Assembly (NCBI GenBank): GCA_947584125.1
Contig: CANPWI010000014.1
Location: 1 to 18,017, forward strand
DNA: 18,017 nt
Origin: an uncultured Clostridia bacterium
GTDB lineage: Bacteria; Bacillota; Clostridia; TANB77; CAG-508
Reading direction: 5' to 3'
Shown here: positions 6,860 to 13,746 of the stretch, piece after piece
Position numbering within the stretch: the first letter of the stretch is position 1
Layout: the number at the start of each line of letters is the position of its first letter
Position numbers and translations under genes: made by a program
The notes under the pieces: generated by a model
Told to the model about the DNA's origin: nothing
Database searches by the model: none
What the model saw: the letters and a program-made list of their open reading frames with translations, nothing else

Positions 6860-7762
6860 TTAGTTATTAGAAAAACTCATAAAGTCTTTTATAAAATATT
6901 TGTATAATGAGTTAGGTAAGTGATTAATATCTAATTCATTACATATTCGGGAATGAAATATGCTTTCAACATTGTTTCTTGCATTGGTATTCTTTATTCT
7001 AAAGTGTATGAAAGATATATATTCACGCTTTCGGGTTGCAATAAAAACATCATCTCCTATAGAAAGTTCAACATCTCCATTTTTATATTCTATACCATTA
7101 GAATAAACATAGATTAATTGAGATCTAGTATTAAGTGCATTAATGAATAACTTATCATCCTTTTGGTAGGAAAGTAATAATGTTCTTAATGAACTAATCT
7201 CAAAATATTTTGTTTCTATATCACGCATCCTTGCTTTCAATGCCATAGCTTTGTCAGCTGTTAAAAGAATTACATACTGTTTATTGATATTACAATATTC
7301 AACAATACAATCGTCTGGGCACTCCAAACTTTCGTTAATTAAAACAGTTTTAAAGCTATTTGGATTGTTCAAAGCTAAATTTAAAATGTACCTTGCATTA
7401 GACCTTACTTCTTCACTTGGATTAGTTTTGTTAATCTTATCAAGTTCACTAATAGTTATACTTGTAAGAATTATTTTAGACTTAAAGTTACATATCTTTT
7501 CAATAATGTTTCTAAAATTTTCAATACCAACTATAGAAGTATCCATAACATAATTTTTCATATTTCCCTTAAATTCTTTATTTTCCTTTAAGGTTTTTTG
7601 AACTTGTTTAGATACACTTAAGTTACTTGATAAAGATGTTTTTATCATTTGATAAGATAATCCAGTTTTTTCTTCAATTTCTTTATAGGTACAAGAAGTT
7701 TCAGATGCTCTTACAATGCGCATAATATCACTATTAATTTGTGCATTAGTCCTTTTTGTCAT
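6860..7762 (-). CDS. HTH-PIN domain protein, putative ribonuclease
   Basis: This 300-residue protein has three parts. Residues about 5-50 form a helix-turn-helix domain (CTYKEIEEKTGLSYQMIKTSL). Residues 70-195 form a PIN-type nuclease domain with a full acidic set: Asp74 in YVMDTSIV, Glu106 in ITISELDK, Asp150/Asp151 in CPDDCIVEYC, and Asp170 in LLTADKAMALKA. The third part (about 200-300) includes a beta-rich stretch (NGDVELSIGDDVFIATRKR) of unknown fold. PIN domains usually cleave RNA in a Mg2+/Mn2+-dependent way. No small antitoxin gene is adjacent, so it does not look like a VapC toxin; it is more like a stand-alone regulator or RNase. The start follows AAAGGAG. It is divergent from the DtxR-like gene and has its own promoter. 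The target is unknown. Confidence 0.75.
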   Translation of the reverse strand: MTKRTNAQINSDIMRIVRASETSCTYKEIEEKTGLSYQMIKTSLSSNLSVSKQVQKTLKENKEFKGNMKNYVMDTSIVGIENFRNIIEKICNFKSKIILTSITISELDKINKTNPSEEVRSNARYILNLALNNPNSFKTVLINESLECPDDCIVEYCNINKQYVILLTADKAMALKARMRDIETKYFEISSLRTLLLSYQKDDKLFINALNTRSQLIYVYSNGIEYKNGDVELSIGDDVFIATRKREYISFIHFRIKNTNARNNVESIFHSRICNELDINHLPNSLYKYFIKDFMSFSNN

Positions 7763-7875
7763 AGTAACATTCTCCTTTTCTGCATTAAATTAAAAAGTAC
7801 GGTTTACTGTTATACTTAAAACTATCGCTCCTTTCTTAATAAAATTTGAGCTATTATATAAAATAATATATGTTA

Positions 7876-7904
7876 ATTATAGCATATATTTTATTTTATG
7901 TAAA
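7876..7904 (-). promoter_or_regulatory. SigA-type promoter of the HTH-PIN gene
   Basis: On the minus strand TTTACA (7904-7899), a 17-base spacer and TATAAT (7881-7876) form a near-consensus promoter about 114 bases upstream of the start codon. The leader contains a second purine-rich AAGAAAGGAG stretch near 7829-7838 with no start codon after it. Confidence 0.65.
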
Positions 7905-7919
7905 TAACATAAAAATAAT

Positions 7920-7943
7920 AATTGTTAACCTTGACAAACAATT
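7920..7943 (+). promoter_or_regulatory. Inverted repeat around the -35 box of the DtxR-like gene
   Basis: Perfect 7-bp arms AATTGTT (7920-7926) and AACAATT (7937-7943) flank the -35 hexamer. This placement suits a repressor operator. The repeat is seen in the sequence; binding by the downstream regulator is inferred. Confidence 0.4.
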
Positions 7944-7959
7944 AGGAGTATTGTATAAT
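7931..7959 (+). promoter_or_regulatory. Full-consensus SigA promoter of the DtxR-like gene
   Basis: TTGACA (7931-7936), a 17-base spacer and TATAAT (7954-7959) match the vegetative promoter consensus at all twelve positions. The start codon follows 30 bases after the -10 box. Such a strong promoter embedded in palindromes is typically held down by a repressor. It may also serve the suf genes, because no clear promoter is visible directly before sufC. Confidence 0.8.
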
Positions 7960-7975
7960 GTTAACCATAGTTAAC
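7960..7975 (+). promoter_or_regulatory. Operator-like GTTAAC palindrome at the transcription start
   Basis: Two GTTAAC hexamers, each itself palindromic, are separated by CATA right after the -10 box, where transcription should begin. A third GTTAAC lies upstream of the -35 box at 7924-7929. The half-site loosely resembles the GTTAG/CTAAC core of DtxR-family operators. A role as an autoregulatory site is inferred. Confidence 0.5.
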
Positions 7976-7989
7976 AAAAGGAGATAGAA

Positions 7990-8439
7990 ATGGTATCAAA
8001 ATCGTTAGAAGAATATTTAAAAACAATGTATGTTTTAAAAAAACAAAATGGTAATGTTAGAGTTACTGATGTAGCGAAAAAAATGAATTGCACAAAACCA
8101 AGTGTAAATAAAGCAATATATAATTTAAAAGATAATGGACTTGTAAATTATGAATCTTATGGAACAATAGAGCTTACACAAAAAGGAGAAGATTTAGCAA
8201 AAAAAACATTAGAAACTTATGATATTGTTTATTTATTTTTAAAAGATGTTTTAAATTTACAAAAAGAAGAAGCAAAAGAAGAAGCAGAGAAAATAAAACT
8301 TGCAATAAATGACAATACTATTAATAAGCTTGCTAAATATGTGCATAAAGTTTTAGGTTTAAGAAATTTAGATTGTAATTATGATGTTAATCAAGAAAAA
8401 TGCAGGTCTTGTGTAAAAAGAACTACTGCTCAAATATAA
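7990..8439 (+). CDS. DtxR/MntR-like regulator with a C-terminal cysteine cluster
   Basis: This 149-residue protein has the DtxR/MntR layout: a winged helix-turn-helix (residues about 5-66, with VRVTDVAKKMNCTKPSVNKA and IELTQKGEDLA) and a helical dimerisation domain (about 70-125). Aligned from memory with Bacillus subtilis MntR, most metal ligands are gone: Glu11 is Lys11, His77 is Tyr77, Glu102 is Lys103 and His103 is Leu104; only Glu8 (for Asp8) and Glu100 (for Glu99) remain. Instead the C-terminus carries Cys129, Cys138 and Cys141 (CX8CX2C), with Cys34 in the HTH and His119 nearby. This could bind an Fe-S cluster or zinc. It lies 264 bases upstream of sufC on the same strand, which suggests control of the SUF operon. 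AAAGGAG precedes the ATG. The fold is fairly sure; the ligand and target are inferred. Confidence 0.78.
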   Translation: MVSKSLEEYLKTMYVLKKQNGNVRVTDVAKKMNCTKPSVNKAIYNLKDNGLVNYESYGTIELTQKGEDLAKKTLETYDIVYLFLKDVLNLQKEEAKEEAEKIKLAINDNTINKLAKYVHKVLGLRNLDCNYDVNQEKCRSCVKRTTAQI

Positions 8440-8457
8440 AATATTATAATAATACAT

Positions 8458-8668
8458 CTTATTTTCTCTTATAAAAGTATATAATTTAAAAAATATTGAT
8501 AAACTTCGTCGTTCACTCAATTTACGCATAAATTCTAATAAAATTTTTTCAGCGCCCTCAAAAGTATTTGAGATTCCCTAAAAAAATTTTTTAAGAATTT
8601 CTAAGCTTAATTTCGTTCAATTCCTTGTTTACAATTTTTAAATTATATATCTTTTATAAGATAATAAG
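8458..8668. repeat. 211-bp imperfect inverted repeat between the regulator gene and sufC
   Basis: The two halves are imperfect reverse complements along their whole length. The outer arms pair CTTATTTTCTCTTATAAAAG (8458-8477) with a matching segment ending at 8668. The middle arms share an AAATTCT/AGAATTT pairing and A/T-run segments. The apex is CTCAAA-AGTA-TTTGAG (8557-8572). No ORF lies inside. It ends about 20 bases before the sufC ribosome binding site. It could be a MITE-like palindromic insertion or a long RNA hairpin that attenuates or protects the suf message. The outer arms are AT-only, but the inner parts hold more GC than the surrounding spacer. Confidence 0.7.
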
Positions 8669-8703
8669 AAAATTTATATATAAATAAAAAGGAAAGGAAT
8701 TTA

Positions 8704-9444
8704 ATGATGAGTGAAAGTTTATTAGAAATAAATAATTTATATGTAAATGCAGAAGAAAAAGAAATATTAAAAGGAATTAATCTAAAAATAAATAAAGGAG
8801 AAATTCATGTTATTATGGGACCAAATGGTTCTGGAAAAACAACAACTGCAAATGCAATATTAAATAATACTATATATAAAAAACAAAAAGGAAAAATAAT
8901 ATTTGATGGACAAGATATAACAAATTTAAAAACTGATGAAATTGCAAGAAAAGGAATTTTTATGTCATTTCAATTACCAGAAGAAATACCGGGTGTATCT
9001 GTTACAAATTTTTTAAAAATGGCAAAAGCAAAAATGACAGGAAAACCTGTAAAAATATTTGAATTTAAAGACGAACTAAAAAAATACATGGAAGAATTAA
9101 ATATGAATCCTAAAAATATGGAAAGAAGTTTAAATGTAGGTTTCTCTGGTGGAGAAAAAAAGAAAAATGAAATACTTCAAATGCTCGTATTAAATCCAAA
9201 ACTTGCAATATTAGATGAAACAGATTCAGGACTTGATGTTGATGCAATAAAAACAGTATCTAAAGGTATAGAAATGTTTAAAACAAATGAAAATGGAGTT
9301 TTAATAATTACACATAATACAAAAATTTTGCATAGTTTAAAAGTAGATTATGTACATGTTTTAGTAGACGGAAAAATTGTTACAACAGGAGGACAAGAGT
9401 TAGCAGGAGAAATTGAAGAAAATGGATATAATAGGTACAAATAA
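8704..9444 (+). CDS. sufC: Fe-S cluster assembly ATPase SufC
   Basis: This 246-residue ABC-type ATPase of the cytoplasmic SufBCD scaffold uses ATP to reshape SufB-SufD during cluster assembly. The Walker A motif GPNGSGKT is at 39-46, the Q-loop segment is MSFQLPEEIPGVSV, the ABC signature FSGGEKKKNEI covers Ser148-Gly150 and onward, and Walker B LAILDETDSGLD has Asp171-Glu172. The SGGEKKKNEI and DETDSGLD forms are diagnostic for SufC among ABC ATPases. GGAAAGG lies 6 bases before the first ATG; a second ATG follows directly, so the start is ambiguous by one codon. It is the first gene of sufCBDSU. Confidence 0.96.
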   Translation: MMSESLLEINNLYVNAEEKEILKGINLKINKGEIHVIMGPNGSGKTTTANAILNNTIYKKQKGKIIFDGQDITNLKTDEIARKGIFMSFQLPEEIPGVSVTNFLKMAKAKMTGKPVKIFEFKDELKKYMEELNMNPKNMERSLNVGFSGGEKKKNEILQMLVLNPKLAILDETDSGLDVDAIKTVSKGIEMFKTNENGVLIITHNTKILHSLKVDYVHVLVDGKIVTTGGQELAGEIEENGYNRYK

Positions 9445-9474
9445 GATGATAGTATGAAAGGAAAATCAAATTTA

Positions 9475-10863
9475 ATGGATAAAACTAAAATAGAGGAAAT
9501 AAATAGAAATATTTATGATATAAAAAATAAAGATGAATATGACTTTAAAATAAAAAAAGGGTTAACTGCTGAAATTATAGAAGAAATATCAAAACAAAAA
9601 AAAGACCCTGAATGGATGAGGCAGTTTAGGTTAAAAGCATTAGAAACATATAACAAATTAGAACTTCCAACATGGGGTCCAGATTTATCTGAGCTTAACA
9701 TGAATGAAATTGCAACTTATGTAAGACCAAAAACAAATTTATCAAATTCATGGGAGGATGTTCCAGAAGATATAAAAAATACATTTGATAAATTAGGAAT
9801 TCCAGAGGCAGAAAAAAAATCGCTTGCAGGAGTAGGAGCACAATATGATTCTGAGGTAGTTTATCATAGTATGAAAGAAGAACTTATAAAACAGGGTGTT
9901 ATATATACAGATATGGAAACAGCTGTAAGAGAGTATCCAGAACTTGTTAAAGAACATTTTATGAAATGTGTACCAGTAAATGACCATAAATTTGTTGCCT
10001 TGCATGGAGCAGTTTGGTCAGGAGGATCTTTTGTGTATGTTCCAAAAGGAGTAAAAGTAGATATACCGCTTCAATCATATTTTAGATTAAATTCACCAGA
10101 ATCTGGACAATTTGAACATACTTTAATTATAGTAGACGAAGGAGCAAGCTTACATTTTATAGAAGGATGTAGTGCACCAAAGTATAATAAAGTAAACTTA
10201 CACGCTGGTTGTGTAGAATTATATGTAAAAGATAATAGCTATTTAAGATACTCTACAATAGAAAATTGGTCAAAAAATATGTTAAACTTAAACACTAAAA
10301 AAGCTATAGTAGGTAAAAATGCTAAAATGGATTGGGTAAGTGGTTCTTTTGGTTCTAAAATATCAATGCTATATCCAATGAGCATTTTAAATGGAGAAGG
10401 AGCAAAAACAGAATATACAGGAATTTCCTTTGCAGGTGCTGGTCAAAATTTAGATAATGGATTTAAAGTAATTCATAATAATAAAAATACATCAAGTGTA
10501 GTCAATGCAAAATCAATATCTAAAAATGGAGGAAAATGCACATACAGGTCACAAGTAAGAATAAACGAAAATGCACAAAATTCCAAATCCACAGTATCAT
10601 GTGAATCATTAATGTTAGATGATATATCTATATCAGATACAATACCAGTAAATGATATTAGAACAGATGAGGTTGAATTTTCACACGAAGCAAAAATCGG
10701 AAAAATTAGTGACAAAACAATATTTTATTTAATGAGTAGAGGTCTATCAGAAGAAGACGCAAAAGCAATGATAGTAAGAGGATTTGCATATCCAATATCA
10801 AAAGAATTACCAGTAGAATATGCAGTAGAAATGAACAATTTAATAAATTTAGAATTATCGTAG
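9475..10863 (+). CDS. sufB: Fe-S cluster assembly scaffold protein SufB
   Basis: SufB is the core scaffold of SufBCD on which Fe-S clusters are built. Family segments are seen throughout: EINRNIYDIKN, GLTAEIIEEISKQKKDPEWM, WGPDLSEL, GVGAQYDSEVVYH, HGAVWSGGSFVYVPKGV, FEHTLIIVDEGASLHFIEGC and the closing YLMSRGLSEEDAKAMIVRGF. Cys376, in VSCESLMLDD, corresponds to the functionally important Cys405 region of E. coli SufB. I chose the ATG at 9475 (462 residues) because AAAGGA lies 12 bases upstream and family alignment begins here. An in-frame ATG at 9454 would add seven residues but has no good ribosome binding site. It follows sufC by 30 bases. Its TAG stop is the first triplet of a GC-rich hairpin repeat. 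Confidence 0.95.
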   Translation: MDKTKIEEINRNIYDIKNKDEYDFKIKKGLTAEIIEEISKQKKDPEWMRQFRLKALETYNKLELPTWGPDLSELNMNEIATYVRPKTNLSNSWEDVPEDIKNTFDKLGIPEAEKKSLAGVGAQYDSEVVYHSMKEELIKQGVIYTDMETAVREYPELVKEHFMKCVPVNDHKFVALHGAVWSGGSFVYVPKGVKVDIPLQSYFRLNSPESGQFEHTLIIVDEGASLHFIEGCSAPKYNKVNLHAGCVELYVKDNSYLRYSTIENWSKNMLNLNTKKAIVGKNAKMDWVSGSFGSKISMLYPMSILNGEGAKTEYTGISFAGAGQNLDNGFKVIHNNKNTSSVVNAKSISKNGGKCTYRSQVRINENAQNSKSTVSCESLMLDDISISDTIPVNDIRTDEVEFSHEAKIGKISDKTIFYLMSRGLSEEDAKAMIVRGFAYPISKELPVEYAVEMNNLINLELS

Positions 10864-10898
10864 GGGCAGGTTTCCATGCCTGCCCAAAAATGAAAGGA
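10861..10898 (+). repeat. GC-rich hairpin repeat, copy 1 (sufB-sufD gap)
   Basis: The unit begins TAGGGGCAGG and folds as GGGCAGG (10864-10870) with CCTGCCC (10879-10885) around the loop TTTCCATG. It ends with AAAATGAAAGG, and that AAAGG serves as part of the sufD ribosome binding site. It is strikingly GC-rich against the AT-rich background. Copies 2 and 3 lie between sufD and sufS. Confidence 0.85.
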
Positions 10899-10905
10899 AA
10901 AAATT

Positions 10906-11961
10906 ATGGTTTTAAATGAAACACCAGTTAGAACATCAAAAAATTTTAACATAAACAATATAAAATTAGATGAAAAAAATATTCCAGAAAAAATAGAAAA
11001 TTTCAATAATACAAAAATCATTAAAAATACATCTTTAATAACAATAGAAGAACATAAAAATACATTTGATTTAAGTTATGGATTAGGAGAAATTTTAACA
11101 AATCAAGTAAAAGAACAAGCAAACAAAGAAATAAAAATAACAATAGACTCTAAAAAAGATGAACAAACACAATTAGAATTTAACTTTAATGAAGAAAATA
11201 AAACACTAGTAGAGAATATAGAAATTATAGCTAAGGAAAATACAAAATCCACTATAATATTAAAATATACATCAGATGAAGAAATAAAAGCATACCATAA
11301 TGGAATAATAAACATTTTATCTAAAGAAAATTCTGAGCTTAATATTATAATAATTAATCTTATGAATAACATATCAAACAACTTTTTAAGTGTTCAAATA
11401 AACGAAGAAGAAAAATCATTTGTAAATTTAACAACTATAGATTTCGGCGCAAAAAATAGTATTACAAATTATTGTTCAAACTTAAAAGGAGATTTATCTA
11501 ATAATAAAATTAATACTATTTATCTAGGAAAACAAGACCAAACATTTGATTTAAATTACATTGTAGAATTACGAGGAGAAAAAAGCAATGTAGATATAGA
11601 TGTTCAAGGAGCATTAGGAGATAACGCCAAAAAACATTTCAAAGGAACAATAGATTTTAAAAAAGGATGTAAAAAAGCAACAGGAAATGAAAGCGAAAAT
11701 TGTATGTTATTATCAAATACTTCAAAATCTATAGCATTACCAATGCTTTTATGCAGTGAAGAAGATGTAGAAGGAAATCACTCAAGCTCAGCAGGAAAAT
11801 TAGAAGAAAAAGAATTATTTTACATTATGAGTAGAGGATTTAACAAAAAAGAAGCAATTAAATTAATGGTAAGAGCAAAATTCAATAAAATATTAGAAAA
11901 TATACAAAACGAAAATTTAAAAAATGAAATAAACACAGAAATAGACAAAAAATTAAATTAA
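10906..11961 (+). CDS. sufD: Fe-S cluster assembly protein SufD
   Basis: This 351-residue protein is the diverged SufB paralogue that pairs with SufB and SufC. The N-terminal half is poorly conserved and rich in Asn, Lys and Glu. The C-terminal third is clear SufBD core: NCMLLSNTSKSIALPMLLCSEEDVEGNHSSSAGKL split over 233-300, with His292 matching the conserved DV-x-x-x-H histidine (E. coli SufD His360 region), then ELFYIMSRGFNKKEAIKLMVRAKF. The family motif is usually DVKCSH; here it reads DVEGNH. AAAGGAA precedes the ATG. Position between sufB and sufS supports the call. Distinguishing SufD from a second SufB is clear from its length and N-terminus. Confidence 0.88.
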   Translation: MVLNETPVRTSKNFNINNIKLDEKNIPEKIENFNNTKIIKNTSLITIEEHKNTFDLSYGLGEILTNQVKEQANKEIKITIDSKKDEQTQLEFNFNEENKTLVENIEIIAKENTKSTIILKYTSDEEIKAYHNGIINILSKENSELNIIIINLMNNISNNFLSVQINEEEKSFVNLTTIDFGAKNSITNYCSNLKGDLSNNKINTIYLGKQDQTFDLNYIVELRGEKSNVDIDVQGALGDNAKKHFKGTIDFKKGCKKATGNESENCMLLSNTSKSIALPMLLCSEEDVEGNHSSSAGKLEEKELFYIMSRGFNKKEAIKLMVRAKFNKILENIQNENLKNEINTEIDKKLN

Positions 11962-11966
11962 ATATG

Positions 11967-12003
11967 TAGGGGCGGGTTTCCATGCCCGCCCGAAAATGAA
12001 ATG
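11967..12003 (+). repeat. GC-rich hairpin repeat, copy 2 (sufD-sufS gap)
   Basis: It begins TAGGGGCGGG. The stem is GGGCGGG (11970-11976) with CCCGCCC (11985-11991), around the same TTTCCATG loop as copy 1. Compared with copy 1, an A-T stem pair has become G-C on both arms, a compensatory change. The downstream tail GAAAATGAAATGG also matches copy 1. Confidence 0.85.
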
Positions 12004-12007
12004 GATA

Positions 12008-12043
12008 TGAGGTAGGTTTCCACACCTGCCCAAAAAAGAAAGG
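12008..12043 (+). repeat. GC-rich hairpin repeat, copy 3 (diverged, before sufS)
   Basis: It reads TGAGGTAGGTTTCCACACCT and then GCCC. It forms a shorter stem, GGTAGG with CCTGCC, including one G-T wobble, around TTTCCACA. The tail AAAAAAGAAAGG supplies the sufS ribosome binding site. It lies directly after copy 2, as a tandem diverged copy. Confidence 0.75.
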
Positions 12044-12053
12044 TTTGTAATAA

Positions 12054-13274
12054 ATGAATAAAGAAATAATTAAAAAAGATTTCCCTATTTTAGATAACAA
12101 CAAAATAGTATATTTAGACAGTGGAGCAACAACACAAAAACCAATACAAGTAATAAATGCAATAAAAGATTTCTATGAAAAAAATAATGCAAATCCACAT
12201 AGAGGAGCATATTCATTAAGCATAAAAGCAACAGAAGAATATGAAAATACAAGAAAGAAAATTGCAAAATTTATAAATGCAAAAAATTCTGAAGAAATAA
12301 TATTCTCAAAAAATGCAACAGAAAGTTTAAACTTAATTGCTTATTCTTATGGAATGGAAAATTTAAAAGAAAATGATGAAATAGTATTATCTATAATGGA
12401 ACATCATTCAAACTTAGTTCCATGGCAAAAAGTTGCAAAAGTAACAAACAGCAAATTAAATTATATGTATATAAATGAAAATTTCGAAATTTCAGATGAA
12501 GAAATTGAAAATAAAATTACAGATAAAACAAAAATTGTTGGAATTACACATGTATCAAATGTTTTAGGGACAATTAATAATATTGAAAAAATTATAAAAT
12601 ATGCACATAAAAAAGGAGCAATTGTTGTTGTAGATGCTTCACAAAGCATTCCACATTTTAAAATAGATGTTCAAAAATTAGATGCAGATTTTTTAGTTTT
12701 CTCAGGACATAAAATGCTTGCACCACTTGGAATTGGAGTATTGTATGGTAAAAAAGAAATATTAGATAAAATGACTCCATTTTTAATGGGTGGAGATATG
12801 ATAGAATATGTTTATGAACAAGAAACAACATTTGCACCGCTTCCAAATAAATTTGAAGCGGGAACTCAAAATGTAGAGGGAGTAATAGGACTAGGTTCTG
12901 CTATTGATTATATAGAAAAAATAGGGTATGATAAAATACAAGAAATAGAAAAAGAAATAATAAATTATGCAAAACAAGAGTTATTAAAACTAGATTATAT
13001 AGAATTATATTTAACTCCAAACAAAGAAAATCATTCAGCAGTAATATCTTTTAATATAAAAGGAGTACACCCACATGATGTAGCAAGTATTTTAGATTCA
13101 AAAGGAGTATGTGTGCGCTCTGGTAACCATTGTGCACAACCATTAATGAGATATTTAGGTATAGATTCTACTTGTAGAGCAAGTTTTTATATTTACAATA
13201 CAAAAGAAGATGTAGATAAACTTATTATTGCACTAAATGAAGCATATAATATGTTTAAAAAATATATAAAGTAG
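12054..13274 (+). CDS. sufS: Cysteine desulfurase SufS (group II)
   Basis: This 406-residue PLP enzyme takes sulfur from L-cysteine as a persulfide, releasing alanine, and passes it to SufU. The N-terminus IVYLDSGATTQKPIQVI, the segment HHSNLVPWQ, the PLP-contacting DASQSIPH, and the lysine that binds PLP, Lys220 in FSGHKMLAPLGIGVLYG, are present. The active-site cysteine is Cys360 in VRSGNHCAQPLMRYLG, the short-loop form of SufS-type (group II) enzymes rather than IscS. SGN replaces the more common AGH before HCAQP. Length is normal. The ribosome binding site lies in hairpin repeat copy 3, 10 bases upstream. sufU follows after 13 bases. Confidence 0.96.
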   Translation: MNKEIIKKDFPILDNNKIVYLDSGATTQKPIQVINAIKDFYEKNNANPHRGAYSLSIKATEEYENTRKKIAKFINAKNSEEIIFSKNATESLNLIAYSYGMENLKENDEIVLSIMEHHSNLVPWQKVAKVTNSKLNYMYINENFEISDEEIENKITDKTKIVGITHVSNVLGTINNIEKIIKYAHKKGAIVVVDASQSIPHFKIDVQKLDADFLVFSGHKMLAPLGIGVLYGKKEILDKMTPFLMGGDMIEYVYEQETTFAPLPNKFEAGTQNVEGVIGLGSAIDYIEKIGYDKIQEIEKEIINYAKQELLKLDYIELYLTPNKENHSAVISFNIKGVHPHDVASILDSKGVCVRSGNHCAQPLMRYLGIDSTCRASFYIYNTKEDVDKLIIALNEAYNMFKKYIK

Positions 13275-13287
13275 GAAAGGAAAGCAA

Positions 13288-13725
13288 ATGGAAGATTTAA
13301 CAGATGTTTATAATGAATTAATAATGGAACATAGTATGAATTCATATAATAAGAAAAAACTAGATGAAGCGGATTACTCTGAAAAAGGACATAATCCAAA
13401 TTGTGGAGATGAGATTACACTAGAAGTTAAATTAAATGGAGATAAAATTTCAGATATGGCATTTTCAGGTCATGGGTGTGCTATATCTCAAGCATCTACC
13501 TCTATAATGATAGATACTTTAAAAGGTAAAACAATACAGGAAGCAAAAGATATTATAAAAACTTTTATAGAAATGATAAAAAGAGAACAAACTGATGAAG
13601 AACAACTAAAAAAATTAGAAGATGCAATAGCTTTTAAAAATGTATCTAATATGCCAGCAAGAGTAAAATGTGCACTACTTGCATGGCATACAATGGAAGA
13701 ATTATTAGAAAATAGAAAAGAATAA
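13288..13725 (+). CDS. sufU: Fe-S assembly sulfur-acceptor protein SufU
   Basis: SufU is a small zinc protein that accepts persulfide sulfur from SufS and stimulates it. The 145-residue sequence has the Zn ligands and active cysteine of the IscU-like fold: Cys39 and Asp41 in NPNCGDE, Cys64 in GHGCAISQAS, and Cys128 in ARVKCALLAW. The insert of about 20 residues between Cys64 and Cys128 (MIKREQTDEEQLKKLED) separates SufU from IscU scaffolds. AGGAAAGG precedes the ATG. It is the last gene of the SUF operon and converges on sigK with an 11-base gap. Confidence 0.95.
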   Translation: MEDLTDVYNELIMEHSMNSYNKKKLDEADYSEKGHNPNCGDEITLEVKLNGDKISDMAFSGHGCAISQASTSIMIDTLKGKTIQEAKDIIKTFIEMIKREQTDEEQLKKLEDAIAFKNVSNMPARVKCALLAWHTMEELLENRKE

Positions 13726-13746
13726 TAAGATTATTTTTATTCTTCT
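13716..13746. terminator. Possible bidirectional terminator between sufU and sigK
   Basis: An imperfect AT-rich hairpin pairs AAGAATAATAA with TTATTTTTATTCTT across the ends of both convergent genes. Its position is right, but the stem is weak (mostly A-T) and overlaps coding sequence. Confidence 0.4.

Noticed and set aside
8634..8700. Separate promoter directly before sufC
   Set aside because: TTTACA at 8628 and TATAAG at 8655 are 21 bases apart, and no better pair was found, so a sufC-specific promoter is not claimed.
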